In this document: in pieces, positions 45,439 through 57,383 of the stretch
Position numbering within the stretch: position 1 is the first letter of the stretch
Layout: every line of letters starts with the position of its first letter
Assembly (NCBI RefSeq): GCF_023065955.2
Contig: NW_026623056.1
Span: 85,683,256-85,747,255 of the forward strand
Origin: Ursus arctos
Lineage: Eukaryota; Chordata; Mammalia; Carnivora; Ursidae
Direction of reading: 5' to 3'
Length of the DNA: 64,000 nt
Made by a program: the position numbers and the translations under genes
The notes under the pieces: generated by a model
The model's input: only the letters and a program-made list of their open reading frames with translations
What the model was told of the DNA's origin: nothing
Databases searched by the model: none

Positions 45439-46540
45439 TTGGGGAAATGGATGGCCCAGAACACAACAAGATAAATTTGTTTATGGTCCCATCATGGGTC
45501 TAAAGAGCTGGCCAACAAAATGGTCTCAGGATAGTGGCATATCTTCTGTATTGACACTCAAAGAAGAGGCTCTGAACAACAAAATCATTTTCAATAATAA
45601 TATAAAATAATTAATGAAATTAATTAATGAAATAATAAATAAGAGACCCTATTCCTTTGACTCATTCTTTGTATCCAAGACAGACAATTAAAATGCTTTA
45701 AAAAAGAAAAAAATTTCATTTTAAAGATATTACCCAAATTCAAGAAAATATTTCATTCATGAACTAAAAGTTGCACTTATCAATCAAAAACATTTTCACC
45801 CGGCAACTCTCACTGTTTCAATGTTTTCAATTTTCAACACAAAAATTCTGAGCGGTCATGCAAAATAACAGAATTAGAGGAACTCAAATTTCATTTCTTC
45901 ATCTTTGTAGTCAGGGCACGAACAATGTTTATTTACAGTCTACTGTTTAAAAGGCAAGAACGTGTAGTGCCGTAGCACTGGCGGCACAAACTGTAAAAAA
46001 AGAAAAAGTGAGGTCAAATGGTTCGGAATCTTTTTAAATTTAATCTTTAAAAGAGTGCATATAGCTGAGTCTCCTTGTGTGGGGAGCTGACTCTATAACT
46101 GGAGTTTCTCAATTAATTTCCACAGAGAATAGAGTTTACCTATGAGCCAGGCTAGAACTCAAATTCCACCACTCGCTGCCACCATATTCTAACGGTCACA
46201 CGGGCCAGGCCCTTCAACATGGGAAAGGCCTACACCAGGAGGTGAATTAGTGAGAAGGTGAGGATCACATGGGGGGCCACGTTGGAGGCTGGCTACCACA
46301 TTTGGCAATTCATTGTCAGCTGTCAGTTTTGTGTGGCAGGGACCCCACTACACAACAGCAAGAGAAGTCTTTCTTTTTCTGCCTCAATGCAGGGCATCAA
46401 TACTGCATCAAGAGGACGTTCTTATTACAACAGTGAATGTCTTCAGTGTCCTATTCATATTCCTCTTGTTTCACTAATAGCCAGCTCTCATCTTACAAGA
46501 CAGTAAGCCGACTTGGCAAGAAGACCGAACACAGTGATTG
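45439..46540. other. Unassigned stretch
   Basis: AT-rich patch at 45595-45645. 46190-46310 resembles part of an LTR (gaggctggctaccacattt) but was not assigned. Confidence 0.4.
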
Positions 46541-46545
46541 TGAAC

Positions 46546-46658
46546 AAGAGAGTATGGAACACTGCATCAAAAACTAAGGATATACTGTATGGTGACTAAC
46601 ATAACATAATAAAAAATTATTATTAAAAAAATAGCAAGTAAAAAAAAAAAAAGATAGT
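46546..46658 (+). mobile_element. Short L1 3'-end insertion (about 100 bp)
   Basis: Contains tgcatcaaaaactaaggata and gtatggtgactaacataaca with an A/T-rich tail. A possible imperfect TSD (aagagagt at 46546-46553, aagatagt at 46651-46658) supports insertion, but weakly. Confidence 0.75.
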
Positions 46659-47299
46659 TTAACCATCATGGACAGCTCTAATTAGCAAGAAACAGGAGCG
46701 GTGACCAGTCTGAGTTGGCGTAAACACCTAGAAGGGAGTATTATTTTGATAAATGACCAAGACTCCTCAAACCTACAATTCACTGGCTGAAGTCAGCCTG
46801 GAGGACATTATGCCACATCTCCTGTGACTTGGCCACTCACTCGCTCTGTGAATTCTCCCTCTGTATCTGCACTCAGGGGGTTCTCAAATACTTGCTGAGT
46901 AAGTAATACCATCAACAGATTTATAGTCATTTGACATTTTCATCCTAAATTTTGCCCTAAAAAATACCAAAATATTCACTAAAGCAAATACTACACAATC
47001 TCAAAAATTATATTGATAAGATTAAATAACATGAGGAGATCACTGTGACAAAGCAGAAAATCAAAAACTTTTTTGATAGTATTTTTTAAACTTTGGAAAA
47101 AAAACAGCTATTGCAGAAAACATTGTTTGGATGAATATATGGTAATTACACATAATGGTTGTGTTTCAGCATTAGGACTAAATTGATATATTTTCCTTTT
47201 TTTCCTTTTTTATATTTCTATTTTTTTCATAAGGTTTCCAACAGTATTAATTGACAGGGAGGGGTCTTTAGTTAACTCTGTATAGCTAAGTAACATAAG
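46659..47299. other. Unassigned AT-rich stretch
   Basis: No gene or repeat family recognised. Confidence 0.45.
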
Positions 47300-47490
47300 A
47301 AGTAAAAGAGCATAGAAAGAGCACTGGCCTGGGAAAGAGAATGTCTATGTTCTAGTACCGTTGTGCTGCTAGTCTGCAATTTGAAGTCTTTCCACTTCTC
47401 AGCTTCTGCAAAAGGTGGGAATAGGGAGTACTAATCACTTCACAGGTGTGTCGTATGGATCAAATGAGACGCCAAACACAGCAAACGTAT
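47300..47490 (+). mobile_element. MIR SINE
   Basis: agaaagagcactggcctggg, tttccacttctcagcttctg, aaaaggtgggaatagggagt, ggatcaaatgagacgccaaa: MIR order. Confidence 0.7.
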
Positions 47491-47924
47491 TTTCATTCTT
47501 ATTTTCCACTTCTCTGCTTTGTTCTAGCAATTCAGGTAGAACGGCTCATGTGATTGATTAAAAAGAGACCACTTTCAGAGTTGCTTTCATTGTAAATAGC
47601 AAACTAACCAATAAAAAAATAATTCCAAAAGTACTACATTTTTTATTGCTTAGTTTGAGAGATTACAGCTAGAACATTTCTTTTGAAGTTGAATATATTC
47701 TTGAAGAGTGTTTTCCAACCATCATGGCTTCCAGCCACACCAGCACCAACTCTGGCATATCTGGGTGTGTTAACGTGTCAGACACCTTAGGTGAGAGCCC
47801 CCTACAGTAAACTACAGCTTGAGACCCAGTGGTATGCACCAAAACGGACAACAGAATATATAGAGAAGACTCCAAAAGAACCAGGAACCCATCTGTCTCC
47901 TCATTTGATCTACATGGGCACACG

Positions 47925-47967
<43 letters not shown>

Positions 47968-48127
47968 TTCAGTTGCTTCAGGAGAACTGGACCACCAACA
48001 ACTCAGAGCCAGTGGGCTGAACTTCCTGCTGCAGAGAAACAACTCTGATGTGTAGGTTTCCTGCTTTCCTACAAGGAAAGAATGAAGATGGCAGGGCTCA
48101 GGGATGTATTGATAGGATGCTGTCCTT
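47491..48127. other. Unassigned stretch with a CA microsatellite
   Basis: Nothing assigned except the CA tract at 47919-47966. Open frames crossing it are low-complexity artefacts. Confidence 0.5.
47919..47966. repeat. CA dinucleotide microsatellite
   Basis: About 24 CA units with two early CG interruptions (cacacgcacgcaca). Confidence 0.95.
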
Positions 48128-48521
48128 TAAAGGAGCAAAAAGGAGGTGGCTGGATGGCTTAGTCAGTTAAGCATTGGACTCTTGATCTCAGCTCAGGTCT
48201 TGATCTCAGGGTGGTGAGTTCAGTGTCCCAGGTTAGGCTCCATGCTGGGTGTGGAACCTACTTTAAAAAATAATAATGAAAGATGCTGAACTCTAGGAAA
48301 CAGAGGGTTGCTGGAGGGGAGGTGAGTTGGGGGAGGGATAAGTAGGTGATGGGCATTAAGGAGGGCACTTGATGGAATGAGCACTGGGTGTTAATATGCA
48401 ACGGATAAATCACTAAATTCTACCCCTGAAACTAATAATACAGTATATGTTAACTAAATTGAATTTAAATAAAGAATAAAAATAATAATAATAAAAATTT
48501 AAAAAATAAAGGAGCTAAAGG
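48128..48521 (+). mobile_element. SINEC plus L1 3' end sharing one outer TSD
   Basis: SINE 48145-48270 (gtggctggatggcttagtca, cttgatctcagctcaggtct) runs straight into L1 3' UTR 48283-48480 (ctgaactctaggaaacagag, gggcattaaggagggcactt, gttaactaaattgaatttaa). Outer duplication taaaggagcaaaaagga at 48128-48144 and taaaggagctaaagga at 48506-48521. Most simply, an L1 landed in the SINE's A-rich tail. Confidence 0.8.
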
Positions 48522-48917
48522 AACCCAGTGAGAGAGAATCCAGGGTTTCCTGTCTGGGGGAATGGAGAAATAAGACAGGGAATGTAATAGTTAGAAAGAA
48601 AAACTATAGGAACCAGGAGGCACTTACATCCCCTCCACCCCAGTTCTAACATAATACAAAACGAAGTACCCCTGAGGCAGGGACCATAGAACTGCATGCA
48701 ACTTTACCAAAGGAGTAAAGGGACATCCTAGAAGACACAGTGAGGCCCCGGGATGGGAGGAAAGGGAGGGACGCTCAGGAAAAATCAGCAAAGGTGGCCA
48801 GTCATGGGTGCCAAGGGGACAATGAGGAGCACAAATTCCCAGCAAACGTGAGGCAGCAAAGTGATTTAAGAAAGAATGGGTGGTAAACTGTGCCAAAGTT
48901 GGCAGGAGATGAAATAA
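48522..48917. other. Unassigned stretch
   Basis: No gene or repeat family recognised. Confidence 0.45.
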
Positions 48918-49153
48918 GAGGGAAAGAGGACTGGGGTGCCTGGGTGGCACAGTCGTAAAGCGTCTGCCTTTGGCTCAGGGCATGATCCCGGCATTCTGGG
49001 ATCGAACCCCACATCAGGCTTCTCTGCTAGGAGCCTGCTTCTTCCTTTCCCACTCCCCCTGCTTGTGTTCCCTCTCTCACTGGCTATCTCTCTCTGTCAA
49101 ATAAATAAATAAAATCTTAAAAAAAGAAAAAAAAAAGGAGGGAAAGAGGACTG
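48918..49153 (+). mobile_element. SINEC (bear/pinniped-type) with exact 16-bp TSD
   Basis: Body 48934-49137: gggtgcctgggtggcacagt, ctgcctttggctcagggcat, gggatcgaaccccacatcag, tail aaataaataaataaaatctt. TSD gagggaaagaggactg identical at 48918-48933 and 49138-49153. Confidence 0.95.
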
Positions 49154-50880
49154 AGATGCAGCCAATGGTTTGTCAATAGGTAGCAACTGGGATCTGGTTG
49201 GGGGGCAGGGGGGCTTGTTGTAATGGAGTGGTGGGAACAGGAGCAATGACCAGGTGGAGATAATCTCCAATAATCATGCCTCATGGTGCCCCTAAGCATA
49301 CACCAGTAAAGAGAGACTACGCTGGAGGAGGCAGATTTGTAAAACCGGGAAGGAGAAATTATATGGTAAGAAAATATGAATACAAATAAGGGTGAGATTA
49401 GGGGATAGGAAATGTATGGGTGTTGGGTGGTTTGTCACAGTAGGATAGAAGAGATGTAAAGGGGCCCAACCTGGAACTTGAAGGACTCACGGGAGTGAGG
49501 TAGAATAGGTGAGAGCTGGGCACAGACCCAACTCAGAATCCAGTTCAGCAAGTAGGGCCCAACGTCCACAGGGGTTGGCAACAACCAACCAAGTGTCATC
49601 CAGGGAGGCAGACAGCATGGGATGGGGTGAGAGAAGGGAGCACATCTGTCAACATGGTGAGCCATGAACTTTCCTACAAGTAAACTGAACCAGGAACAGG
49701 AAAGAAGCAGAAGCAGGAACTGTTCTAGGAAAGAGGCAGAAAGACAGCCAAGCAGCATCAGAGAAGAAGGGCAGAGAATTGGACTCCTGCCAATGGACCA
49801 TGGTTCAGAGGCAAGACTCCAGCCCCTGGGGAGGACTGACAAGGGCAAACAGAAAGGAGAGGCCGATCCAAACACAAGTGGGAGACTGAGTACTGGGCAG
49901 GTTCCCATGAGAGGAGCCAGGTTCCCAAGAGAGCATGGCAGCCAGTGGTAGTCTTGGGTACAAAGCAGACCTAAGAGCACGGACAGTGACTGGTTGCACC
50001 CAGAGTGCTGGGCCAGAACCCTAAGCTCCCTCCCCTAGAGGCACAGAAAGACCAGGAAGCTTGGCTGAACATCCCTCTTTGGTTCAAAAGATCCCAGCAG
50101 AAGAGGACCACTGACGCAGAGAATCAGCAGGGGCCAGAGATGGGGTGTGTTAACACAAAGTGCAGCTCATCTTAGAAACATAAGCAGAAAAGGAAGCACG
50201 CAGCGTAAGCGAGAGCTTAGGAACAGTCTTGAAGAGTATTCCGTGGAGAGGACTCCCAGGAAGAAGTGAGAGGGGATTCCCAAGGAATGCTTGCACTTGC
50301 TGCCCCCAGGCCTAAGCAATCATGGACCCAGAGCTGTTGCAGAACACTAATTCATCAAATTCAATGCACCCCTGATGCACACCAAATCAGAGGATTCGAG
50401 ACTGATCTGCTGTGAGGTCCAAGGAAGAATCTGACTTCGAGGACGGGTAGATGCCCATGGGAGTTCCCACAAGAGGTTATGAACATTCTTTCTTTAGAAG
50501 TTGTTTTTCATAGTGCCGATTCACTTACTCTGAGACAGTCTGCATATAGTTCTGAGGGCCAAGAAATGAGTCCAACAGCATCACACAGTACTCTGCAGCC
50601 CATTTGTTCCCTCTCCTCCAAACCTGCCCAGCACAGGCCAGCAGCTGCTTTCCATTCTGCGACTCTCCAAGTTTAGGGTACTGGCTCAGGCACTCTTTCA
50701 GTGGGATGACTGAAAAAGTGCATTTCTTCTTAGCCAAACAAATGCTTCAACATCATCGATTCCTATCTTAAGCCTTTTAAAAGGCCCAAAACCCTCAAGG
50801 GCCAACAACAAATTCTTTAAAACTTTCTGACTTTACGTTGGCTGCCTTAAAAATTGTATGCTTGGTTTTTCTTTAAGGCA
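49154..50880. other. Unassigned stretch holding the longest non-LINE open frame
   Basis: No repeat family or gene recognised. The minus-strand open frame 49435-49980 (181 codons) is the longest outside L1. It is Leu/Ser/Pro-rich with no domain I recognise, and an overlapping plus-strand frame at 49664-49951. I do not call it a gene. Confidence 0.4.
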
Positions 50881-51106
50881 AGAATATTTTAGATCTGGGA
50901 TGCCTGGGTGGTTCAGGTGGTTAACTGTCTGCCTTCGGCTCAGGTCATGATCCCAGGGTCCTGGGATCAAGACCCTCATTGGGCTCTTGCCTCAGCGGGA
51001 AGCCTGCTTCTCCCTCTGCCTGCTACTCTCCCTGCTTGTGCTCGCTCGCTCCCTCTTTCTCTGACAAATAAATAAAATCTTTTAAAAAAAGAATATTTTA
51101 GATCTG
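50881..51106 (+). mobile_element. SINEC with exact 17-bp TSD
   Basis: Body 50898-51089: ggatgcctgggtggttcagg, ctgccttcggctcaggtcat, gatcccagggtcctgggatc, tail caaataaataaaatctttt. TSD agaatattttagatctg identical at 50881-50897 and 51090-51106. Confidence 0.95.
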
Positions 51107-52049
51107 CTCTTGTTAGCCTCAGATGAAAGATCTGCACCTTTAAGTGAATATCTTACCCAAAAGAATAAAGCATTGTGCCACCCCGGCTGCTGAGTCCAGG
51201 ACTCTGGGGAACGCTGAAGAGCAACCCAGAGAGACCTTTCAGAGGAGCTAGCACTTGGCAGTCTCCTGTTTCTTTCAAGAGATTAAATCATAAATGTCCC
51301 CTGGGGCAATCGGACTGACCTTAATAAAAGATCTTAGTAAAGAAATGAGGAGGACAGCTTGACCCAAAACTCTGGCCCACATATCAGGGATGTGGCAGGG
51401 ATAAGCGAGGACAAGATTGGACCTGGAGTCCAAGTGACAAGACTCTTACCTCTTTGAATCAAGTTCCTCTCAAAGAATCAGAACCTTGGAGCAGATAACT
51501 TAAAAAAAAAAATGTCTCCAAACTGTGCTGCGTTTTCAAATCCAATAAAACATAGATTTGGGTCATTTTCAAATTCCAGTAAAACAATTCAAACATGAAA
51601 TTCCTGGGATTAAGGTACCTGCACTTTTTCTGAAATCCTTTTTTTCCTCTCAATACCATGTATAAGATGCCTCAACATGGACAAACACACATACAGAAAT
51701 AAAAGTCCATTTTCGTGGCTTATAACCCACACACTGATAGAGACCAGGAATCACTCTCCAATTCCTTCCCCATCTTGTATCACCTCATGGAATCTCCTCT
51801 GCAAAAAGCCCCAGGAGGGCAGATAACAGTGAACAGGGGGAGGACCCAGGCAAGCCACTGCTGTCTGGTTTCCCCAATGCATGTCTACTCCACCAGCCCC
51901 CACGTGAGCTTCACGCACCAGCTTACACCAGCACAGTGCCCAGGATCTCCCCTTCCTCTCGTCCATCTTCCCTGGTCCCTTCTGTTGATTGCCTCCATGG
52001 GAACCCCTTCTCCCTGATCCAGGAGCATCCTGAATGATGAGGTAGCCCT
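51107..52049. other. Unassigned stretch
   Basis: No gene or repeat family recognised; a 100-codon open frame (51715-52017 plus) has no domain. Confidence 0.45.
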
Positions 52050-52825
52050 GGCCTCAAGTCTAAACTCCAACATGTAAAATCTGTCTGACCCTCTAAGGCT
52101 CAAGTTTTTTGTTTATAAAATGGGCTTACAGTATGGAGGTTCCCCAAAAAGTTGAAAATAGAGCTACCCTATGACCCAGCAATTACACTACTAGGTATTT
52201 ATTCAAAGGATACAAACAGTGATTCAAAGGGGCACATGTACTCCAGTGTTTATAGTAGCAATGTCCACAATAGCCAAAACATGGAAAGAGTCCAGATGTC
52301 CGTTGGCAGATAGATAAATAAGATGTGGGATATATATAATGTAATATTACTCAGCCATCAAAAAGAATGAAATCTTGCCATTTGCAATGACATGGGTGGT
52401 ACTAGAGGGTATTATGCTAAGCAAAATAAGTCAGTCAGAGAAAGACAAATACCATATGATTTCACTCATATGTGGAGTTTAAGAAACAAAACAGATGAAC
52501 ATAGGGGAAGGGAAGTAAAAATAGTAAGATGAAGCTAGAGAGGGAGGCATCCATAAGAGTTCTGAACTCTAGGAAACAAACTGAGGGCTGCTGGAGGGGA
52601 CTTTGGGGGATGGGGTAACTGGGTGATGGGCATTCAGGAGGGCACTGGATGTAATGAGCATCAGTATAATGATGAATCTAATAATACAGTATATGTTAAC
52701 TAAATTGAATTTAAATAAAGAATTTAAAAATAGGCTTATGATACCCGCAACTGAGGACTTCTGTAGAGATAAAATGAGATCATATATGGAAAGCACTTGG
52801 CATAAGGTAGTGCTCTGAGAAGCTC
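52050..52825 (+). mobile_element. MIR SINE split by an L1
   Basis: Left part 52050-52129 (ccctctaaggctcaagtttt, ttgtttataaaatgggctta), right part 52740-52825 (gtagagataaaatgagatca, aaagcacttggcataaggta). Together they form one MIR with the L1 between. Confidence 0.65.
52117..52739 (+). mobile_element. 5'-truncated L1 inside a MIR, with TSD
   Basis: Insert 52130-52726. Starts in the ORF2 C-terminus (gaaaatagagctaccctatg), includes caatgtccacaatagccaaa and ctcatatgtggagtttaaga, then the 3' UTR (gggtgatgggcattcaggag) and tail. TSD aaaatgggcttac at 52117-52129 and aaaataggcttat at 52727-52739 (11/13), so older than the copies with perfect TSDs. ORF2 is not open. Confidence 0.85.
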
Positions 52826-52830
52826 TGTTC

Positions 52831-53284
52831 CTTTCCTTCTCAATTTACTTATAAACTAATGCTAACTGGATGCCAGGAATACTTTGAGAAGTATTTAACA
52901 TAGCTCAAGGAATAATTTGAAAAGAGTTTAATGTAGCTCTTGTCCCCCAAGAAATACATAATGAGTTACAGAATGTTACAGAAATGTTCAAAGAAGTAGA
53001 AGGAAAGTGCCCCAGAGGATGTAGAGATGCCCGTGAGGGAAATGAAGGAGACCAAAAACTTCCAGTCTGGAAAGCCAAGAGGAGATACATGTTTGGATGC
53101 TACAAAATCTACAAAGATTGGGCACAGAGGGTTAGAGAGGTTTAACATGTTGGAGTTTAGACTTGAGCTCAGGGCTACCTCATCGTAAGTCCCAGGATGC
53201 CCCTGAATCAGGGAGAAGGGATTTCCATGGAGGCAATCAATAGAAGGGACAAGGACATTCTTATCAAATCCTGATACATGGCAA
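52831..53284. other. Unassigned stretch, possibly decayed LINE
   Basis: ctaactggatgccaggaata and aaagtgccccagaggatgta give a faint antisense-L2 impression; not firm enough to call. Confidence 0.35.
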
Positions 53285-53412
53285 CATTCCCTGCTTGTAT
53301 CTCTCCAAATCTCTTTCTTCTTCTACAGAATGAGGATAATAATACCTACCCCAAAAGATCACAGAGAGGATTAAGGTTAGATAATGCGTAGAAAAAATGT
53401 AATGCAATGCCT
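53285..53412 (+). mobile_element. MIR SINE fragment
   Basis: atctctttcttcttctacag, aatgaggataataataccta, cacagagaggattaaggtta, then aatgcaatgcctg: MIR central and 3' part. Confidence 0.7.
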
Positions 53413-53414
53413 GC

Positions 53415-53882
53415 GTGTTCGTTTTCTATAGCTGTTGTAACAAATTACCACAGACTTAGTGGCTGTTTAAAGACACACATATTATCTCATGAATCTGAAA
53501 ATTAAAGTCCAAAATGGGTCTCACTGGGCTAAAATCACAGTGTCAGCAGGGATGCATGCCTTTTGGAGGCTCTGGGGGAGAATCTTGCCTTTCCTAGCTT
53601 CTAGAGACCACCTGCATTCCTTGGCTCCTGGCCCCTCCCTCCACCTCCAAAGCCAGTAGGATAGCATCTTCCAATCTCCCTCAACTCTACTCCTCCTGGT
53701 TTTTTAAAGCATCCCTGTAGTTACATTGAGCCCACGTGGCTACTCCAGGAAAATCTCCCCACTGCAAAATCTTTAATCATATTTACAAAGTCCATTTTTC
53801 CATGCACAATGACATGTTCACAGGTTCTGGGGATTAGAATGTGGACATCGATGGGGGCCATTATTCTGTCAACCACAGCTTG
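53415..53882 (-). mobile_element. MLT1-type MaLR LTR, antisense
   Basis: Reversed LTR: ctatagctgttgtaacaaat, tcacagtgtcagcagggatg, ctctgggggagaatcttgcc, gcattccttggctcctggcc, ending tctgtcaaccacagc. No internal region. Confidence 0.8.
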
Positions 53883-54065
53883 GTATGAAGTATGTTCTCA
53901 ACACATGGAAGCTGCAGCAGCAATAAGGAAGAGGAACGGGCAGCAAAAGAAGTAGACGGGGCCTAATGAAATTCATTGCCCAAATATTAAAAACCGGTTC
54001 AAAAGAGAGTTCAAACAAATCTACAGATGACACATCCAAGAAGGTCTGTAAAGCCAAAACCAAAA

Positions 54066-54364
54066 ATGCAAAAAATAACAAGTGTTGACAAGGCTGTGGA
54101 GAAAATGAACTCTCATGCACTGTTGGTAGGAATGCAAGCTGGTGGAACCATTGTGGAAAACAGTATGGAGGTTCCTCAGAAAATTAAAAATAGAATTACC
54201 ATGCAATCCAGCAATTCCACTACTAGGTATTTACCCAAAGAAAATAAAAACACTAATTCAAATAGATATACACACCCCTATGTTTATTGCAACACTATTT
54301 ACAATAGCCAAGATATAGAAGCAACCCAAGTGTCTATCCATAGATGAATGAATAAAGAAGATGT

Positions 54365-54454
<90 letters not shown>

Positions 54455-54835
54455 GGAATACTACTCAGCCCATAAAAGAGAATGAAATCTTGCCATTTAC
54501 AGCAACATGGATAGACCTAAAGTATATAATGCTAAGTAAAATAAGTCTGAGAAAGACAAACACCATATGATTTCACTCATGTGTGGAATTTAAGAAACAA
54601 ATAAAAGAACAAATGAAGAAAAGAACAGACAAACAAAAATAAACTCTTAAATACAGAGAACAAACTGGTGGTTGCCGGATGGGGGAGTGGGTAGAGGGAT
54701 GGGTGAAATAGATAAAATAGATTAAAAGTATACCTATCCTGATGAGCACTGAGTAATGCATAGAATTGTTCAATCATTATATTATATACCTGAACCTAAT
54801 ATAACACTGTATGATAATTATACCTCATTAAAAAA
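54066..54835 (+). mobile_element. Older L1 3' part (ORF2 end and 3' UTR)
   Basis: aatgcaagctggtggaacca, aatagaattaccatgcaatc, tttacaatagccaagatata, caccatatgatttcactcat, caaactggtggttgccggat, ending tgataattatacctcattaa plus A tail. ORF2 here is interrupted by stops and by a TA/CA microsatellite at 54367-54450. Confidence 0.85.
54367..54450. repeat. Compound TA then CA microsatellite inside L1
   Basis: About 23 TA units (54367-54412), a short gtgtaca bridge and about 16 CA units (54418-54450). It sits where related L1 copies read tggtccatatatacaatgga. Confidence 0.95.
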
Positions 54836-54954
54836 AAAAGTTCTCTAAAGAAAATCTAAGGATATTTGTGCTATGTCATCAACTCCTGAAGGCTGGCATT
54901 ACAGATAACAGCCAACTCTTCTTTAGTAAATGTGTTGGTGCTATTTAAAATTAT

Positions 54955-55090
54955 GAGAATTTGTAAGTATGTGTGGCAATGGTTGATAACTAGGTTTCTC
55001 ATGTTCATTTCACCATATATACATACATTGAATCATTATGTTGTACACCTGAAACTCCTGTTATATGTCAATTACATCTCAATATAAATG
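54955..55090 (+). mobile_element. Old L1 3'-end fragment
   Basis: tggcaatggttgataactag, attgaatcattatgttgtac, gttatatgtcaattacatct, then caatataaatgc: the 3' terminus of L1MA-type elements. Confidence 0.75.
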
Positions 55091-56159
55091 CATGCATACA
55101 TAAGATCATAGGAATCTTAGCAGTATTCAACTCAGATCAGCATTTTTGACAAGAAACTGAAGTGGCCCATGAGCTGCAAATTGCATCATTCATCATCACC
55201 TTGAGGAGCATTCTGCCTCTGCTTATAAACTCTTAATCACTCAGTTCTATGCGTCTCAATAATTAACATATTCATTCATGGCAGTCCTACCTATATTTTT
55301 AAGCATTTTTTTGTCCTAAGATATCTTGACCCTATTAAAGTGCATGTTCTGGGATTTTCTTATGTTTCACCTTTCAGAGCAAAGATACTGGCTCATTCAA
55401 CATTTTAGTATAATGCTACCTAAAAGCAAAGAAATACACTCTTATTTCACAAAAGACAACACTTCACAATAAGAATTAAAATGGTCTTGTTGCTCATTTA
55501 CTGAATCACTGCCTTGCCCATCTATTGGCATCACCAACACTGGGCCTTCAGCCATAATGAGATTACCTAAAAGCACAAAGACAGTACCATTATCTTCCAG
55601 ATATCTTTCCAAAATGCCCCCAGCATCTGACACCTCAGCCAGGCTAGACTTATTCTCCAAAGTATGCATGTTGTACATTTTTCAGATACCTCATAAGTTA
55701 CATGTGTGGTGAGAAAAGGGAGCTTTGATCCTAGAACACGCCCCAACAAAAAATTTTCATTCTAATCCTCAGAACAGTCTTAAAAACAAAATTGTTAAAA
55801 AGGGTTTCTTCTCACAATGTTAACTAAATAGAGGTTGATGGGGGGAAAATTTTTTTTGCAAAGTGCTCTGTAAGCCTAAATTGGACTGGCACCAATTTAC
55901 ATGAAAGTTATATAAACCTTTGGAGACCATACTGGACAGTCTTGCCATGGTTTTGGCTATCAGTATCTTAAAACTTTCCCCATGTTTGGGGATTTCCACC
56001 CACACATACTGCCCATCACAATAGCCTGTCACTATAGAAGCTCAAAGTGCTCCCACCCCACTTGTTCCTATGCCTGTGAGGAAGGCTGGTACATGACCTC
56101 TCGTGACCAATCAGAGCTCTAGCTGGTTTTTTGACCCTGAACTGAGGGACCCGGCCTTA
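55091..56159. other. Unassigned stretch
   Basis: No repeat family recognised. The minus-strand open frame 55442-55678 (78 codons) has a balanced residue make-up but no domain I know; not called. Confidence 0.4.
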
Positions 56160-56325
56160 TTTTTCTTCACTGCACATCACTATATTTATGGGTTCATTTA
56201 TTATATTTCCCCAAATGAAGGTAAGGCTTCACGATGGCAGCAAATTTTGTTCACTACTGTATTCCTAGTATCTGAAATAATACCTCCGTCATAAAAGGAA
56301 CACAATGAATTTCCTAAATGAATAA
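56160..56325 (+). mobile_element. L2 LINE 3' end
   Basis: ttgttcactactgtattcct, agtatctgaaataatacctc, then aatgaatttcctaaatgaat: L2 3' terminus, diverged. Confidence 0.6.
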
Positions 56326-57383
56326 AAAAATGATGGACAGATGATTCATGTGCTAAGAAATGCAATTTACTATTTCCCTTCCCACAGTATCATGCATAAT
56401 AAAGAATTTATTTGTGCATTCCTTCATCCAACCATTATCATTAAGAGAAAGGCACAGAGGGGCAATACAAGATCATTTTCTTGTTTTGTTTTAGGGTGCA
56501 TTCACTCCTTTCATTTTGCAACCTGTTCTCATGAGTAAAACTCTACATATTCTTTCCCCTGGCAGTGCATATTTAGAAGGATATCTTCAAAATGGTAGAT
56601 TATCACCATTTTGATGACTGCAACTTCCAAAACTCCCAAGAGGAAAATATTACAAAATGATCCAAACATGTCAGATAGTCAGCCACTGTTGGTCACCTTA
56701 GAGGACAAAAAGAAATATTTCAGAACAGAGTCAGGCAAACAATGCCTTAACATTTTTAAAGGGAAGAAGATTCATAGAATATATCATAATACTTAACATC
56801 AATTTCCTTAAAAATCTAGAGCAGATTAACAAAGATCTATGATATGTTCTGCATATTTTGACACACATACACCCCCATCCCATCTTATATTTTACTCTCC
56901 ATGCAGAATATCCTTGGTTTCCCCGCAATTACCCTCTGATACGTTTTCCAGAACAATCACCATCATAGATGTCCTCCACTTGATAAACTCCAGGTTGTCT
57001 ATATCTGTTATAAATTGCAATATCCAAAGCTAGAAATAGTATTCCAGATATTATGAAAACACAGAACCATCAATCACCCTTTTGGTATCAATATATGTCT
57101 ATCAAAGTAGCTCATGATTTCATTTTTCTTTTAGCAAATTCTTCATACTGTACATTGAAACTGCTCCCAAATCAGTCATTCCATACTATACATTTTTCAC
57201 AAAAAGAGGAAGACATAAAAACAAGTGGCAAACATAGTACATTCATCGAATTTCCCTCCTTCTCCACACCCTTATAAATGACAGAAGAGATGGTTTTTAA
57301 AATACTGGAGCCATAACAGCTGTGCAGAACAAGAAACAGTACCCAACACTAACCAGAAATTTTGAAACAAAAAGCAGAAAGAT
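56326..57383. other. Unassigned AT-rich stretch
   Basis: No gene or repeat family recognised; only short open frames. Confidence 0.45.

Noticed and set aside
47669..48048. Several open frames with long Cys-Val or Thr-His runs
   Set aside because: They translate the CA microsatellite. The same applies to 54258-54570.
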